Positions 14,301-27,400 of a stretch of DNA of 64,000 bases are shown here, piece after piece. The notes under the pieces are model-generated. The model was not told the origin of the DNA. It made no database searches and saw only the letters and a list, made by a program, of their open reading frames with translations. Each line of letters opens with the position of its first letter. Position 1 is the stretch's first letter. Source of the stretch: Trogon surrucura (Eukaryota > Chordata > Aves > Trogoniformes > Trogonidae); assembly GCA_020746105.1 (NCBI GenBank), contig CM036620.1, positions 45,404,706 to 45,468,705 of the forward strand. Direction: 5' to 3'. Both the position numbers and the translations under genes were made by a program.

Positions 14301-17300
14301 CAACATGTTACTGGTTTGGGGGAGTTTTTAAGTGTGTGGATTTGCCTTGGACACAACTCTTAAGCGTAGCAACCTATTAGTATAATTGGAATGAAGCTTG
14401 ACTGATTATTGACAGAGTTGCAACAGCAAAATCCATAACTACAAAACATTTTTTTTATTTTGGTTTGCATGCTACTTGCTGTGCTTTTAAAAACATTTTG
14501 TTTTTTCTTCAGGCATAATTTTTAAAAGACCTAAAACGTAGAAATATTGCTAATTATAGCACGTATTTAGCAGTTGCAAACCACAGAGGAAGAATTAGGG
14601 TCAGGAAAGGAGTTTCATGCAGCTAAAATCACAGAATGCTATATTAGCTTTATTGTTGAGTTTAGTTTTCATTAAACTACAAACAGTTTACTGACTGCAG
14701 AAAATGCACTTGTGTTTATTTAAAGATCTGATCCTCATAAAAATGATTAAATGGATTTTCTTCACACCTTCACATATTAACACCCACCCTCAGGCTGACA
14801 ACAAGCTTGAGAAATTCTAGCTCAAAGAAAATTGATTCAGAAAGTTATCAGCCATTGGAAATAGGGCTTTGGAATACAAATGTCATCTCAGTGATAACAA
14901 TAATAACAGGAGCTAGGGGAATACATGTGTGGCAAGAATGAATAAAACTGAAGAAGCTGATCTGGACTGTGCGTTTATATGAGGAGCTAGGCAGGTAGAT
15001 ACATCTATGAAAAATTATCCTTACTTGATTCCATGTCCTGGCGAAAGACTGAAGTAGAGGTACTCTTCAACTGAAAAATTTGGGAAAAGGAGATAACTAA
15101 ATCTGTGTCCCATCTTCTATGTTACACAGGGTGCTTTCCCTTTGGATTCCTACTGCCCAAGTGCTTATTCGTGTTTAAGTACGGTACAACAGAAAGAACC
15201 ACGTGCAAATCCTGCTACTGTGTCTTCTGTAATTTCTCTGACAACTTGGATATATTGTTCCCAGGATATGGGTCAAGCTCTCTTGTCCTGTTTTTGCCTG
15301 GTATATAATTAGAGCATTTTTTACAAACCCTTTGACTGACACTTGGTACCTTGAAAAATTAAGCGTGCTTACTTCTCAGTGCCTTAGTGAACTTCTAGGG
15401 CTGCTGAAGATTCTCAAGAGTGCAGGGTTATCAGAATGTTTATATGGCATTGAACCTAATGATGTCTGGTTTAGGTGCCTCAGATAAAGCATGTCTCCTA
15501 AAAATGCAATTCAGTGAGTGGTGGTTTTCATTTTGGTTTGGGGTTTTTTTTGTGACTGTGCTCCTGCACCTGGGGGGAAAAAATGAGGTAAAATATTTTT
15601 CAACAGTTTAGGCCTCTCTGCAGCAAAGTCTAGATCACAGGACTTTGATGAAGATATAACTTGTACTGGTAAAATATATATTTTACCAAAGTAGCTTATA
15701 GAAACAAAACAAGATATTTGGGCAAAAGGAAATCTAGTGAAATAGCACACTATGTGGTTTGCAAGCATAAATGAGTTCATTGTTTTCTTATTTCCCCTAA
15801 ACCTTTTGACTTGTACTGGCAAACGTTCTTAACTGCAAGCCAGGCATAGCTGGCAGGGGCAGACCGTGAGCTAATTCTGGGTTTCTCTGCATCCTTCCTT
15901 CGGACAAGGCAACTTATTTGTGTAGTGCCAAGTGTCACAGGAGCATTAGAAAAATGCATGAACGTCCACGCTGGGTCTGATCAAAGGCGCACCTAGCTCA
16001 GCATTCTGACTGCGATGGTGGCCATTCGAAGATACGTAGAGATTAATACAGCAGCATGACGTATTTGTAGTTATTCTTTCTATAATAGACTCCTGGCCTC
16101 AAGTGTTTTAAGGCTAAAGGACTTCCTGAGTGAAAGGTCCTGTCTTTGTTTTTTATAACCTTTGATAGATTACTTTTTTCTGTGAATTTGCTTAGTTGCC
16201 TTTGAACCAGTGGAAGCCTTTAGAATCTGTGGCATTTGTAGCAAGGAGTTTTAATGGCTTAACTACACCTCTCACATTATATTCTTCAGTGTGTTTTGAG
16301 GCAGCCTCCTGGTCGGTTCAGTTCAACATCCTGTTAGTACTGTTTTGGAAGAGGCAGTGGAGAGTTTCTCACCATGTTCTTATCCATGCCATCCTTGATT
16401 TATAGATCTCTAGTATCCTCAATAAGTCGTGTTTTTTTCCTAGTCTTATTTCATCATTCTTTGTATGAAGGCTGCTTCAATCATTTGATCGTGCTTGTCC
16501 TTTTCTGAACGTTTTCCAGTTTTTCTGCAGCTTTTTTTGAGATGGGGGCACCAGAACAGCACAGAATGTAGCAGATATTTAACTATGATGGTTTCATACA
16601 ATGATGTCTGCTTTTCTGGGTTTTTTTATTGTAGAACAGATACTTCTGTAGATCTGTCTACCATAGCTCCAAGATCTCATCCCAGAGTGACAAAAGTTGG
16701 CTCAGAGCCCATCTCTGGATGTGTAAAGCTAGGGTTGTCTCATGAGGACTTTGAAAATAGGATCTCACCCATATATATCACTTCATGTCTGCGTCTCTTG
16801 AGTGCTATCTGCCCTTATCTCCTAGTCACAGAATGACAAGTGCTAATAACAAAATTTATGCAAATGAGCAACTGCTGCCTGTTTCTCAAACGTCAGTATT
16901 TGAATTTTCAGATCTTATGTTAAATAATAGAGAAGTGATTACTACCTGCACTCTGCCAGCATTTGTAAAGCTTCCTTACCAGCTGGCCCCCTTCCATATC
17001 CTTGCTCGTACGCCTATGATACCCTCTGTGTGTAACCACACACCACCTTCTTCAGCTCCCTCCTCACAGCTTCAGCGTTGCTATGAAAGTCTGCCTTCTC
17101 CCCGTGTCACCTTTGGCTATAATGCAAAACTTGCCTATTACATTTGCCACCTCATTCTCCACTTCTCTCCTGGATCTTTTGCCTGTTTATCCACCTCTTT
17201 TTTTTGTATCTGGTTAAAACCAAACAATGAGTAAGAGAAAACTGGAGTTTATCTTTCCATACCCGTAAAACCTCTGATGCCAGTTGTCCTACCACTGCAA

Positions 17301-18388
17301 TGGGCATAATTGAAGTCTGAAAGAAATGAGGTTGGGAGAGATCTCAAGAAGTCTTTTTGTTTGCACCCTCATCTTGGAACAAGATCAACTGTATCTAAAC
17401 CATTTCTATCAGTTGCTTAGCATTTCATCATAAAATAATAACAGAATGCAGCAAATTTAACTCTCCTTCTGTTCCATAATCCAAGATAATGGGGATATAG
17501 CATGTAGAAAACAGTTTGATACATTGTAATTGGGACAGATTTTTTGGCTGTGTTTCTGTATTCTCTTTAGGTACCAAAATCAGTCTCAAGCACAGCCACT
17601 ATGCATGTGTCACAAACCGATCTGAGATGCATAGTTTTCTCTTTCTGGGGAATCATAAATAAATCAACCAGAAATAATTGACGGTGGCTGTCCATTCAAA
17701 GCCCAATCAATGCAAGCCTGAAAGTCTTTGTGACACTTTCTAAAAATGTCAGTTCCATTGCAGCCAGAGAATCAATATGTTTATTTAAAGAGACTTTAAG
17801 AATAAAAAAAGGACTTCAGTTTAAGCTGAATGGAGTGGTAGGGCAAATCAGTGCATTTAGACTCAACATAAAGGTAATTAATTTATCCTCACAGGAGGTA
17901 AATAAAATTGGTATGTTTTTTGCTTATGAAGGTAATTGTTTTTCAGTCTGTTTCTGTTATCATGTCCTAAATATGAAAACCCAGCCTTTAAAAGGGTTAA
18001 GATCAATTATTGTTTTTTGCTGGGGGACAGACTGAACAGTAAATTCCCCTCTGTTATGGCTTCTAAAATGTAGTCTGAAATGGCGTTCTGTTAACGGCAC
18101 ATGTCGTTATTACATTACAAAAACAAAATCATTAATTGTATCATGCTTGTGTGCCATTAGTGTACTCTTCGTGGTCAATCAAGTAGTGTAATCACTTGTT
18201 CCTGTATCAAAAATACAAGTTTTGTCTGAAATTGTCCTCCTAAAAGAATGATCCTCTGCAGTGTACAAATTACAAGGTCACTTCTAATGTCCATAAATGG
18301 CTTGTTAAAACTCAGAACACCACAAGCTTTCTCTTTTTTAAAAGATTAGTGAAAAAACATGACCAGAAAGAAGTGTTCTTGAATCAGG

Positions 18389-18420
<32 letters not shown>

Positions 18421-21400
18421 GGAAGGCAAAACAAATCTAAAACTGTTTTTTCTCTCTCACACAAAATGAGATAAATATTTAATTCTCTGACAAATGAGAA
18501 TGTTGAATGATTTTGAATAATTAGTGCTCTCTCAAAACGGTTGTATTCATTTTCATGTGGTGCAGCACGTACATTCAGAGTGACAGCACACTGAGGTATC
18601 AGCTTCTGCACATCCTAATCACATTATGTTCTATTCTGCTGGTTCAGACGTAGCCAGAAAAGTGTCTCAGGTGTTGATAGAGGCGTATTAACTATACATT
18701 GCCTTCACATCCTGACTGGTAAGAAGATAATTCTGATTACTGGGGAGGAACATTCTTAGAATAGCCATGAAGTTTAGCCTGCAATTTCAAGAAGAAAACA
18801 GAAGTACTTAAACCCTTGTCCCAGGACAAAGGCTATCGTGTTTTCTTTTGTCCCAGGAGCAGTTTCTGAAGGTCAGAAGCCAGGGTGTAAACCCACTGAT
18901 TCTCTGGTCCTGGTAACCGATGTTATCCTAGCTCCGTTGACTCAGTGGAGTACTGGCATTTAATAGGCCCCGGATATAATTCCATTTCAGTGAGATTTCA
19001 AATGTGTGGGGATGTTGAAGGTTTATGTGTTACAGTTCACTTAATACAATAAACATGTGTCAGAATAACAGACTCAGCAGGAACAGCAAAGACTCTCTAC
19101 CACAAGCAAGAGTGCTCTTTAATTTTCCTACCTGTTTAATTTGGCTGTGTACATACTGATCTTGACATGATGAATATGCAGAAGACATCTCTCAAGCCAT
19201 AAGAGCAGAATGCCAGATAGTGTAAATCAGTGCAGGGCCCAGAGCAGATTTAGCCCTCCAGCCATTATTAGTGCTAGCTAAGATTAACATGCATAAAACC
19301 TTGTGTTATGAGTTTGCTTGTAATATCAGCTGAGATGCTGCTACATTTTTCCAAGCCCCACTTAACATACAATCATAGATTCATTTAGGTTGGGTGATGT
19401 TTGTTAGCAATTTGATGATTGTTAAAAAACCACTGAATATGCTGTCCATTGACCTGAGGTACCATAATTTTTGTCAGTTTGTCATTTTCAGTAGTTGCAA
19501 TGTTTTATGCTTTCCATCTCTTCTTTGGGACGTCTGTAAAGCTCTTGCTCTCCTTCCTCCAGAATAATGATCAAAAGGGGGATTAAACAATTTAATCCTT
19601 CATCTGTAACTAAATGAAAAGCCAAGTTGATTATTGGTGTTGAATATTATTATTAACTTGCATGCATATAACACACTTTGAAAGTTAGCTCTCACCTGTA
19701 ATTCAGGTGACGGTAATGACTGTGGATTCATTTCAAATGCTGTTTTCTTCACTCAGTAGATGTAATAGTTCACTGGCTACTTGTCAACAAAAAAAACTAA
19801 TAAGCATTTTTGTTTGAAGTCTTAGCAAGGGGCAGAGAAATGAGCAAGGGTTGGTTTTAGCTCCTGCTTCCTTGCTCCACAAGGAAGCTCTTGGTCAAAA
19901 TGCCAGCCTGTTGTCAGGCTGTTGTGGGGAGGCTGGTGGTGCCGTGGGTCATCCCGTGCCTTGCCAAGCTCCTGTCTGTTCCTCCCTGCAGTACGACTTT
20001 GTGGAGCTCCTGGATGGCAGCCGGCTGATTGCAAGGGAGCAACGCAACCTGCTGGAATCGGAGCGAGCCGGGCGGCAGGCAAGGTCTGTCAGTCTCCACG
20101 AAGCAGGTTTTATCCAGTATTTGGATTCTGGCATCTGGCACCTGGCCTTTTATAACGATGGGAAAAATGCGGAGCAGGTGTCTTTTAATACCATAATTAT
20201 AGGTAAGCATATTCTTCCAAGCTCTTACCAAATTTTTAGGAATACAGAGATAAACCTTTGGACTTAAATGATCTTTTTTCACAGGTTTTCCATTAATAGT
20301 GTTTCTTTTTCTGCTCGGAACAAAATGTAGAATATCTACGTTAATTGCTTGTTCTAAAGCATGAGGAGTGTACCTTCTTGTAAAACAGTCCTTGAAAGGA
20401 GGACACTGTTTTGAAGCATTCGTTAAGTGGCACAGTGCCGTATTTTAAGTATGTAGCTCATATGATTTTAACATTATAATTTGAGCCTTTTTGTTGGCGC
20501 GTAGTGTCCTAAGATAGCAGAGGGATCGGCAATAAAAAAGCGCTTCTCGGAGTGAGAGCACGCTGTCAGTTAGTAGTGGTTCAAATTATAGGTGCTTCAT
20601 GCGGTGGGCGTCTGTGAATTATCTTCCTTTTTTTCCCTTTAGAGTCTGTGGTGGAATGCCCCCGAAATTGCCATGGTAACGGCGAATGTGTTTCTGGATC
20701 CTGCCATTGTTTTCCTGGGTTTCTGGGCCCTGACTGTTCGAGAGGTAAATCAAACCAATGCTTTTCTCAAGTCGGTTCGAGCGAGCATGAAGACAAGTAC
20801 ATCGGGAAAGCAAGTAGCATGTGACTTGCTTCTTAGATGTTCTTCTTTATAAAGCTTTGGTGAAGAACTTGCTTTTAATTTTTCCTACCGTGTTCTATTT
20901 GACAGCAGCCTGCCCGGTGCTGTGTAGCGGCAATGGGCAGTACTCCAAAGGGCGCTGCCTGTGTTACAGCGGCTGGAAGGGCACCGAGTGCGACGTGCCT
21001 ACAACTCAGTGCATCGATCCCCAGTGTGGGGGCCGGGGCATTTGCATCATGGGCTCTTGTGCCTGCAACTCGGGATACAAAGGAGAAAACTGTGAAGAAG
21101 GTAAATGAGTAAATATTTACCCCAGCACGTGCTGTTGTTGATCAGGTTTCCAGCTGGCACGTCCAGCTCTATGTGTTACATCTAGATCATTTGCGCTAAC
21201 AGCATTTCTTCAAAAATCGTTTTAGAATACTAAAAAATCAAGTTTGAGGAATCACTAGAGTCACTGAATTTTACAGAATTATTATACTTTTTTTATTCTC
21301 AAGTAATCGGTAGGAAAATTCTTAATAATCTGTGACAACTTTTTGTTTGCCTTTTTTTCTTTTTTTTTTTCTGGCTGAGGTAAGCTAAGAAGAAAGCCCA

Positions 21401-24400
21401 CAAAAAGTAGATGTTGGAATACAGGAAGACTTACTGAATTTTCACAGTATAGAATAAATCATTAATGTATTGCATTTGTTAGTGATCTTTTCCACCAACC
21501 ACGTTTTGGAAAGTGCTGATTCAAACACATCAGAGTGAAAAATGATGTGTCATTTTTGTATTCCAGAGATGTGCATAACAACATTCATTCTGGTGTGCTG
21601 CAAAATTGAGTTCATTTTCCATTCTCCGTTCTTAGGGAGTAAAACCCGCCATTTTCTTCCTCAATCAAATTGATTTTATTGATCTCCACATACAAAGTAA
21701 TGCAATTAAGTCTCTGGAATTAAATTTTCAGACCATTGACCCTACAAGTGTAACATTTTATTGAGTCAAATTGCTAAATTAAATCTCGTCATCTAAAGCA
21801 CATTAGAGTGAATTAAGACAGATAGACAGTATGCAACTCATTTATTTTTGAAACAAGTTGAGGGTCCTATGCAGCTGTCAAAACTCTGTAGCGGTGGATC
21901 GGGTCAGTTGATACCTAGTACAGCAGGGAATCCAACGCTTGTTACACTGTTATTAGGCAAAACAGGGATCAGTTGCCCAAGACCCAAAGCCTGTTGTAAT
22001 TCAGAAAATTTACCAAACCTTGAAAGGTTCTCCACAGTGGTAGCCTGCGAATATCTTGATGCCAGTTATGTGCCCACACAAATTTCACAATACCAGAAAG
22101 GATTGTAGAAGCGAGGTGTTTTTACAAAGAAAATTGCTGCTATGAAATTAGTGAGGATGGAGAGTGATTTATCTTGTAGCTGGCACCAGGATGCCTTGAT
22201 CCACTCTATCTTTTCCTCACTCGTTGCAGTGAAACACAGGTGACCATCTCAGTTTCAAGCTGCTCATGTTTACTTTTAAGATGAGTGCAGTGCTGCCTCT
22301 TTCACAAGCTCTTAGAATGTGGATTAAACCCGAAAGTGCTGTGACCATCTAGGGGTTGATTCTGTTCTTAGGAATTACAGGTTTAAGCTGGCCTTTCTCA
22401 TTTTTCTGCAGCGGATTGCTTGGACCCAGCCTGCTCCAGCCACGGCGTGTGCATCCACGGTGAGTGCCATTGCAACCCGGGCTGGGGTGGCAACAACTGT
22501 GAAATCCTGAAGACAATGTGCCCTGACCAGTGCTCTGGCCATGGCACCTACCTTCAAGAAAGTGGCACCTGCACCTGTGACCCCAACTGGACAGGTCCAG
22601 ATTGCTCCAATGGTAAGGGTTAAAAGCGCTCGCATTCCGTAAAATGCTGATGTGTTTTGAATAGCAGCGTTTTAAGGACATTATTGTGTTAGGACCTGAG
22701 CTGATGGAAGTCTTTGAGTTGAGTTCAGCATAGACTATGAATCGATTCAAAATAATTGATGAATTTGAAGTATTTGGAAATCAATGTATTCGCCGGAATC
22801 TTTTAGCTGCCTTCATCTGGTAACTGCAGGTATTTCCACATGCAAGTACGGAATATTCTTTGTACAGCATATGGATCCAAGTATCGTCTTACCTAATACA
22901 TGTATTTAGAAGCTTAAAACTGCGCTAGTGAAACTAGAGACAGTCACATTTTAAAATCTCTGCAGCTAATTGGAAGTATTTTTCTTGAAAAACAGACAGT
23001 GTTCAAATTTGAAGGCAAAGGGAATGCAAGAATGAATCCTAAACAGCCTTTGAGGAAGGGCGCAGGCTGCCAGGGTGGAAGGAGTTGGTAGGAGTGAAGA
23101 AGCAGAGGGAGTTCTTGAAGTCTGAAACTGAGGTTATTAAAACCGTGACCTGAGCTTAGAAACAAAAGGAAAAAATGACTGGAGGTACTACCACAGAGAG
23201 CAGAATCTAAATATTTATAAAGTATGACAGCAGCCTTTTGACAAATACGAGTTTTTAGAATATTGCTTGGTAGCCACATATCAAAAAGAGAAATCATATC
23301 TAGCTGTGAGACATATATTTGTCTAAAACAGTTCATCTAACAACTCAGATGATTTTGTTAATGAAAACTGAACACATGGGCTAGCTGGGTTTATGCCAGC
23401 TTATGAATAAATATAGCTTTTTCATGAGGAACCATCTTTTTAAAACAAATGTACTTCCTGACCAAGATCTGTGATACTCCATAATGGTTTATGCATACAG
23501 GAGTGATAGGACGGAGTTCCAAATGCAAGAAAATGTGACAGAGAGAATAAAATGTTATCTTCTGTTAAATTTGTTTAGCAAAAAAATTCTTCTCGGAACA
23601 TTTCTAGTTCTCAGGCAAAACATGGATCCTCTTTTTCTTGACACAGTATCCACTACGTTATTTTTGATGATTTGGTTATCCTCCATCTCTTACTTAAATT
23701 TCAAGGAATGACTGGTCATTAAAATAATGTAAAATATTTCTAATCTTCTCATATATTTCGAAAGCATCAAACTCATAAAAGAGCATTGTAAAAATACACA
23801 CGGACTATTTGCTAAAGTTGTGCAAAATGACCTTCAGAGTGGCACAATAAAAAAGTAAATCTTACCCAGAAACATTTTGTTAAGCTGCTAGAAGAAAAAG
23901 AGAATGAATTATTTCCATCAGGGGGTTCATAGGTTTGAAATCAGCAGAGCTTTCCTCTATCTTCATCAGCAGTTTGTCCGTTAATTAGCCCTTCAATTCC
24001 ACTTCAATTAAATTAACTCTAATTAATAAGTTCATTACAAAGATTGACGCACCTTGCTCAAAGCTAGTGTGCTAAAAGCTGATAAACACCTTCACCCTAA
24101 TGAAAAATTGATTAGATTGAAGAGAAATAAACTTTTCTTTCTTGGAGCTGCGTTTACATTTTGTGACTCTAAAATTAATCAAACCATCTTGCATCTTTTA
24201 ATCAAAAATTAAATTCAAAGTAGATATAAAATGCTGTATAGGGGGAAAAAAAAAAAAAAAGGAGGAGGGAATTACAGCTGTCTTTCTCCATAAAGGGTTT
24301 GGACTGTTTCTAATGGGAAATGTCACAGCTCCTTGATACTATGTTTAATGTTCCACAGCACTTTGAGACAGAGGGTTATATTCTATAGGGTAAGAAAAAC

Positions 24401-27400
24401 AGTGTGGAGTGGGAAACTGCAAACCTTTCTTGTGCTGAATGCTTCATTCTTTTGCTGTTGAAAATAATTTCAATCTTTTATTACTAAGCAGTTTGTTGTC
24501 TTTCACAAGAAAACAAAAACTAAATACAGCACATTTATGAACCAGTACGTGGTTACAGCCAGCTGTGTGCCAAGGAACTAAAGAAGTCCCTCAGGCTGTA
24601 TTGTATCTCCTCTTGTTTTTCTGTTGTCTGCTTAGCAGAAGTAAAGTTTGCTCAAGTCTGACTAAATGAACCAAAACTGTAAATGCAAAATCTGGCAGCC
24701 TAAATTGTCATCTTTATTAGCTGAGACTTAACATGCGTTGTTTGGCCTCTGACTACCTTTGGCTGTTAACATATTTTTCAATTATTCTATCAGTTACAAG
24801 AGCCTGTTACTATATGTAAATGACAAGTTAAATTGCTGTATGTTGATTTATTTTTTTAACAATCTATTATCTAAACCAGACTCTTCTTAGCTGTCACTGA
24901 TACAAGTTTACTGAAAGTAAAAGAGAATCATCTTTTACATTTAACAGATGTGTCAGTATGTCAGCATAGTACTAATTTGTCTCACTAAGGCTGATTCTTT
25001 ATAATGAAAAAATGTGTCAGAAATGACACGTTTTTACTTTGAAAGAAAACAGGGAGCGGGGTAGGGCGGGGAGACCTTGTTAAAATGAACTTTCATTAAT
25101 ACTGGATTTTCACTCCCAGCACGATGACCTAGGTATACGGTACATTTAGTTACTGGGAATACACTGTATATTCTAGTAGGTTTAGGTGCCACATAATCTA
25201 AGATACAAAAGGTTACTCTTAAGAGTGATATATGATCACAAAAAATATATGACTAAAAATTACTCAGAGCTAACAGAAGAGCTTCAGACTAAGTCTGCTG
25301 GAAAACTCAGTGAGCGCTGACATAGAGATAAACCTCTGCTCTGTATTCTGTTGGGTCATACTTGAAAATGCCTTTCACAGCAAACTCCTTTGATTCAATT
25401 TTCAAAGTTTTTGCCTCTCTTATTCTTTACATGTTGCATTCAAATGTAGCACTGCTAATACATGCATACCCTTTCTCTCCCGTGTGTACTCTCTGCCTCT
25501 TTTCCTCTCCTGTTTCTCCTCTCGGATCCAGAAATCTGTTCAGTGGACTGCGGCACGCACGGCGTGTGCATGGGTGGCTCGTGTCGCTGCGAGGAAGGCT
25601 GGACGGGCGCAGCCTGCAACCAGAGAGCCTGCCATCCCCGCTGCGCAGAGCACGGCACCTGTAAAGACGGGAAGTGTGAATGTAGCCAGGGATGGAACGG
25701 AGAGCACTGCACCATTGGTAGGCTGACTATGCTTTACCCTCTCTCGGCTGCTAAATTCAAATGTGGCCAGCAGCGCTGGCCACATCTGAATAAGAAGTAT
25801 GCTACTTTGAAGCTTGTTTCTTCAAACAGAATATTTGCACATGTCAGTCTGCATAAAGGAGCTGATATTTTAAGAGACGAAATAGTTGTCTAATGGCTCA
25901 TCAGTTCTTCATACCTAGTTTGCCGTGAAAAGAAGTGGAAGAATTTCCTTTTTGATCCTTTCCTTTTAACTGCCTTTTGCTAAGGGAGAAGCTACTTTTA
26001 TTTTGAACTGTAAATATACTATTTGATTTGCGCTTTTCTATTTTTATGTGACAACTTTATGTCTTTTGGAAGTGAAGGTTCCTATTTTTTAATTTCTATT
26101 TTCTTTCTTTAATGGAGACAAAGCTCTAAAAAGTGACTTGCGTATGGGAAAATGTCACTTCCCCCTTGTAATAAATGTGATCTAGCTGCCCAAAACTATC
26201 TTCCTGTCAACATAATGCTCTATTTTAGAATTGTATCAAATTTCTTACATGTAAATAGTAACAGTTTAATAGAGCTGATTGAGAAGAAGCCATCCGTACT
26301 ACAGCTTCTGTTTGTGTAATCAAGTTGCTTCTATTGCCTGGAAACCTTTGAAAACTACTGTGCCTTTATCAGTGGATTTTTTCTTACTCAGTTGTTTACA
26401 GTCTATGTGTCCCATGTGCAGCAGGATATCCCTCTCTACTGCACAGAGCCTGACAGTGAACTAGCATGAGAAATTACCCATGTAAATAAGGGGACTAAGA
26501 AAAAATGGGGAGGAGTTGCCAAAAGGTTTATCATCTTTATACTGATTCCGTACAGCTGTTCTGCTAAGAAACTCCCTTCCATGCTAATCCCCCTCTGTGC
26601 AAGACGCCGCAGGTCTGTAACAAAGGAAGAGAGTTCTATCCAAACAATTTTTGTCTCCACGTAAGCACACAGAGAAACTGTTGCGTGACTACAGGTAGGA
26701 AGCACAGACAAAGGAACTGGCAGTGGTCTGACTGTAAGAGATGACTAGCTTGTACTTAGGTGTGTGGGGAGCGTTGCACAAAAGCTCTAGCGAAGGCTGT
26801 GGGAGGAGTAACAATGTGGCTCTGCAGGTATTGATGGGGCACATCTCCCAAGTGTGAGAAGCATCACAGCTGGGCACTTAGAGGTGGACTGAGTGGACAA
26901 CAAAACAGGTAGCCACAGGTCAGACAAAGGCAGGAGTAACACTGAGTGATGGGGATATCCAAAAACATTCCAGTATGTAAAAAGACCCCATCGTTTTATG
27001 TCTGGAAAGATGGGTGAGAATGAGTTAAAAGAGGTGATGTAGCCAAAGCAACAGGACAGGACAGTAGGGCTAATAGCAGTAGAGCTGATGGATGTGACTA
27101 TAGCATGATTTGCTTTTGCCACAGGCTAAAAGGGGGGTGGAAAATTTTAGCTTTTGTGGATATTTTGCAAGGGCTGTAACTCCAATTGCATTAGCACAGC
27201 TAAGCCGTCATGGGACATGGGCATCTGTAAGTTGTTCTCCTGGGTAGCTCACAGCCCGGGCAGAGAGCTGGGGTGGTGGTGGTGCTGTGCTTGGTGGTCA
27301 TAGGGGACAGTGATGTGAGCGTTGAGGGCAGGGAAAGCAAGGGCTTGTTAGAGCTGTATTACCTGATACCCATGTCGTTGCACCGGAAGACAAGGGAAGG

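Larger units (their letters stand above)
13350..19991 (+). other. TENM3: TENM3 intron, 6.6 kb
   Basis: The intron contains an old antisense CR1 at about 15961-16850, a further possible CR1 scrap at 17323-17425 and the G run at 18390-18419. AT-rich stretches with ATTA-type sites occur at about 17780-18210 and 19560-19680. Open frames at 16495-17234 lie in CR1 remnant or in sequence without similarity. Confidence 0.8.

Noticed and set aside
16495-17234. Plus-strand frames of 113 and 149 codons
   Set aside because: The first and the start of the second lie antisense in an old CR1 copy; the rest resembles translated non-coding sequence.
18384-18611. Minus-strand frame ending in a proline run
   Set aside because: The prolines are only the translation of the 30-base G run.
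19822-20282. Several minus-strand frames over 60 codons
   Set aside because: They are antisense shadows of the TENM3 exon at 19992-20202, whose high GC removes stops.
22349-22750. Minus-strand frames of 133 and 86 codons
   Set aside because: They are antisense shadows of the EGF4-5 exon.
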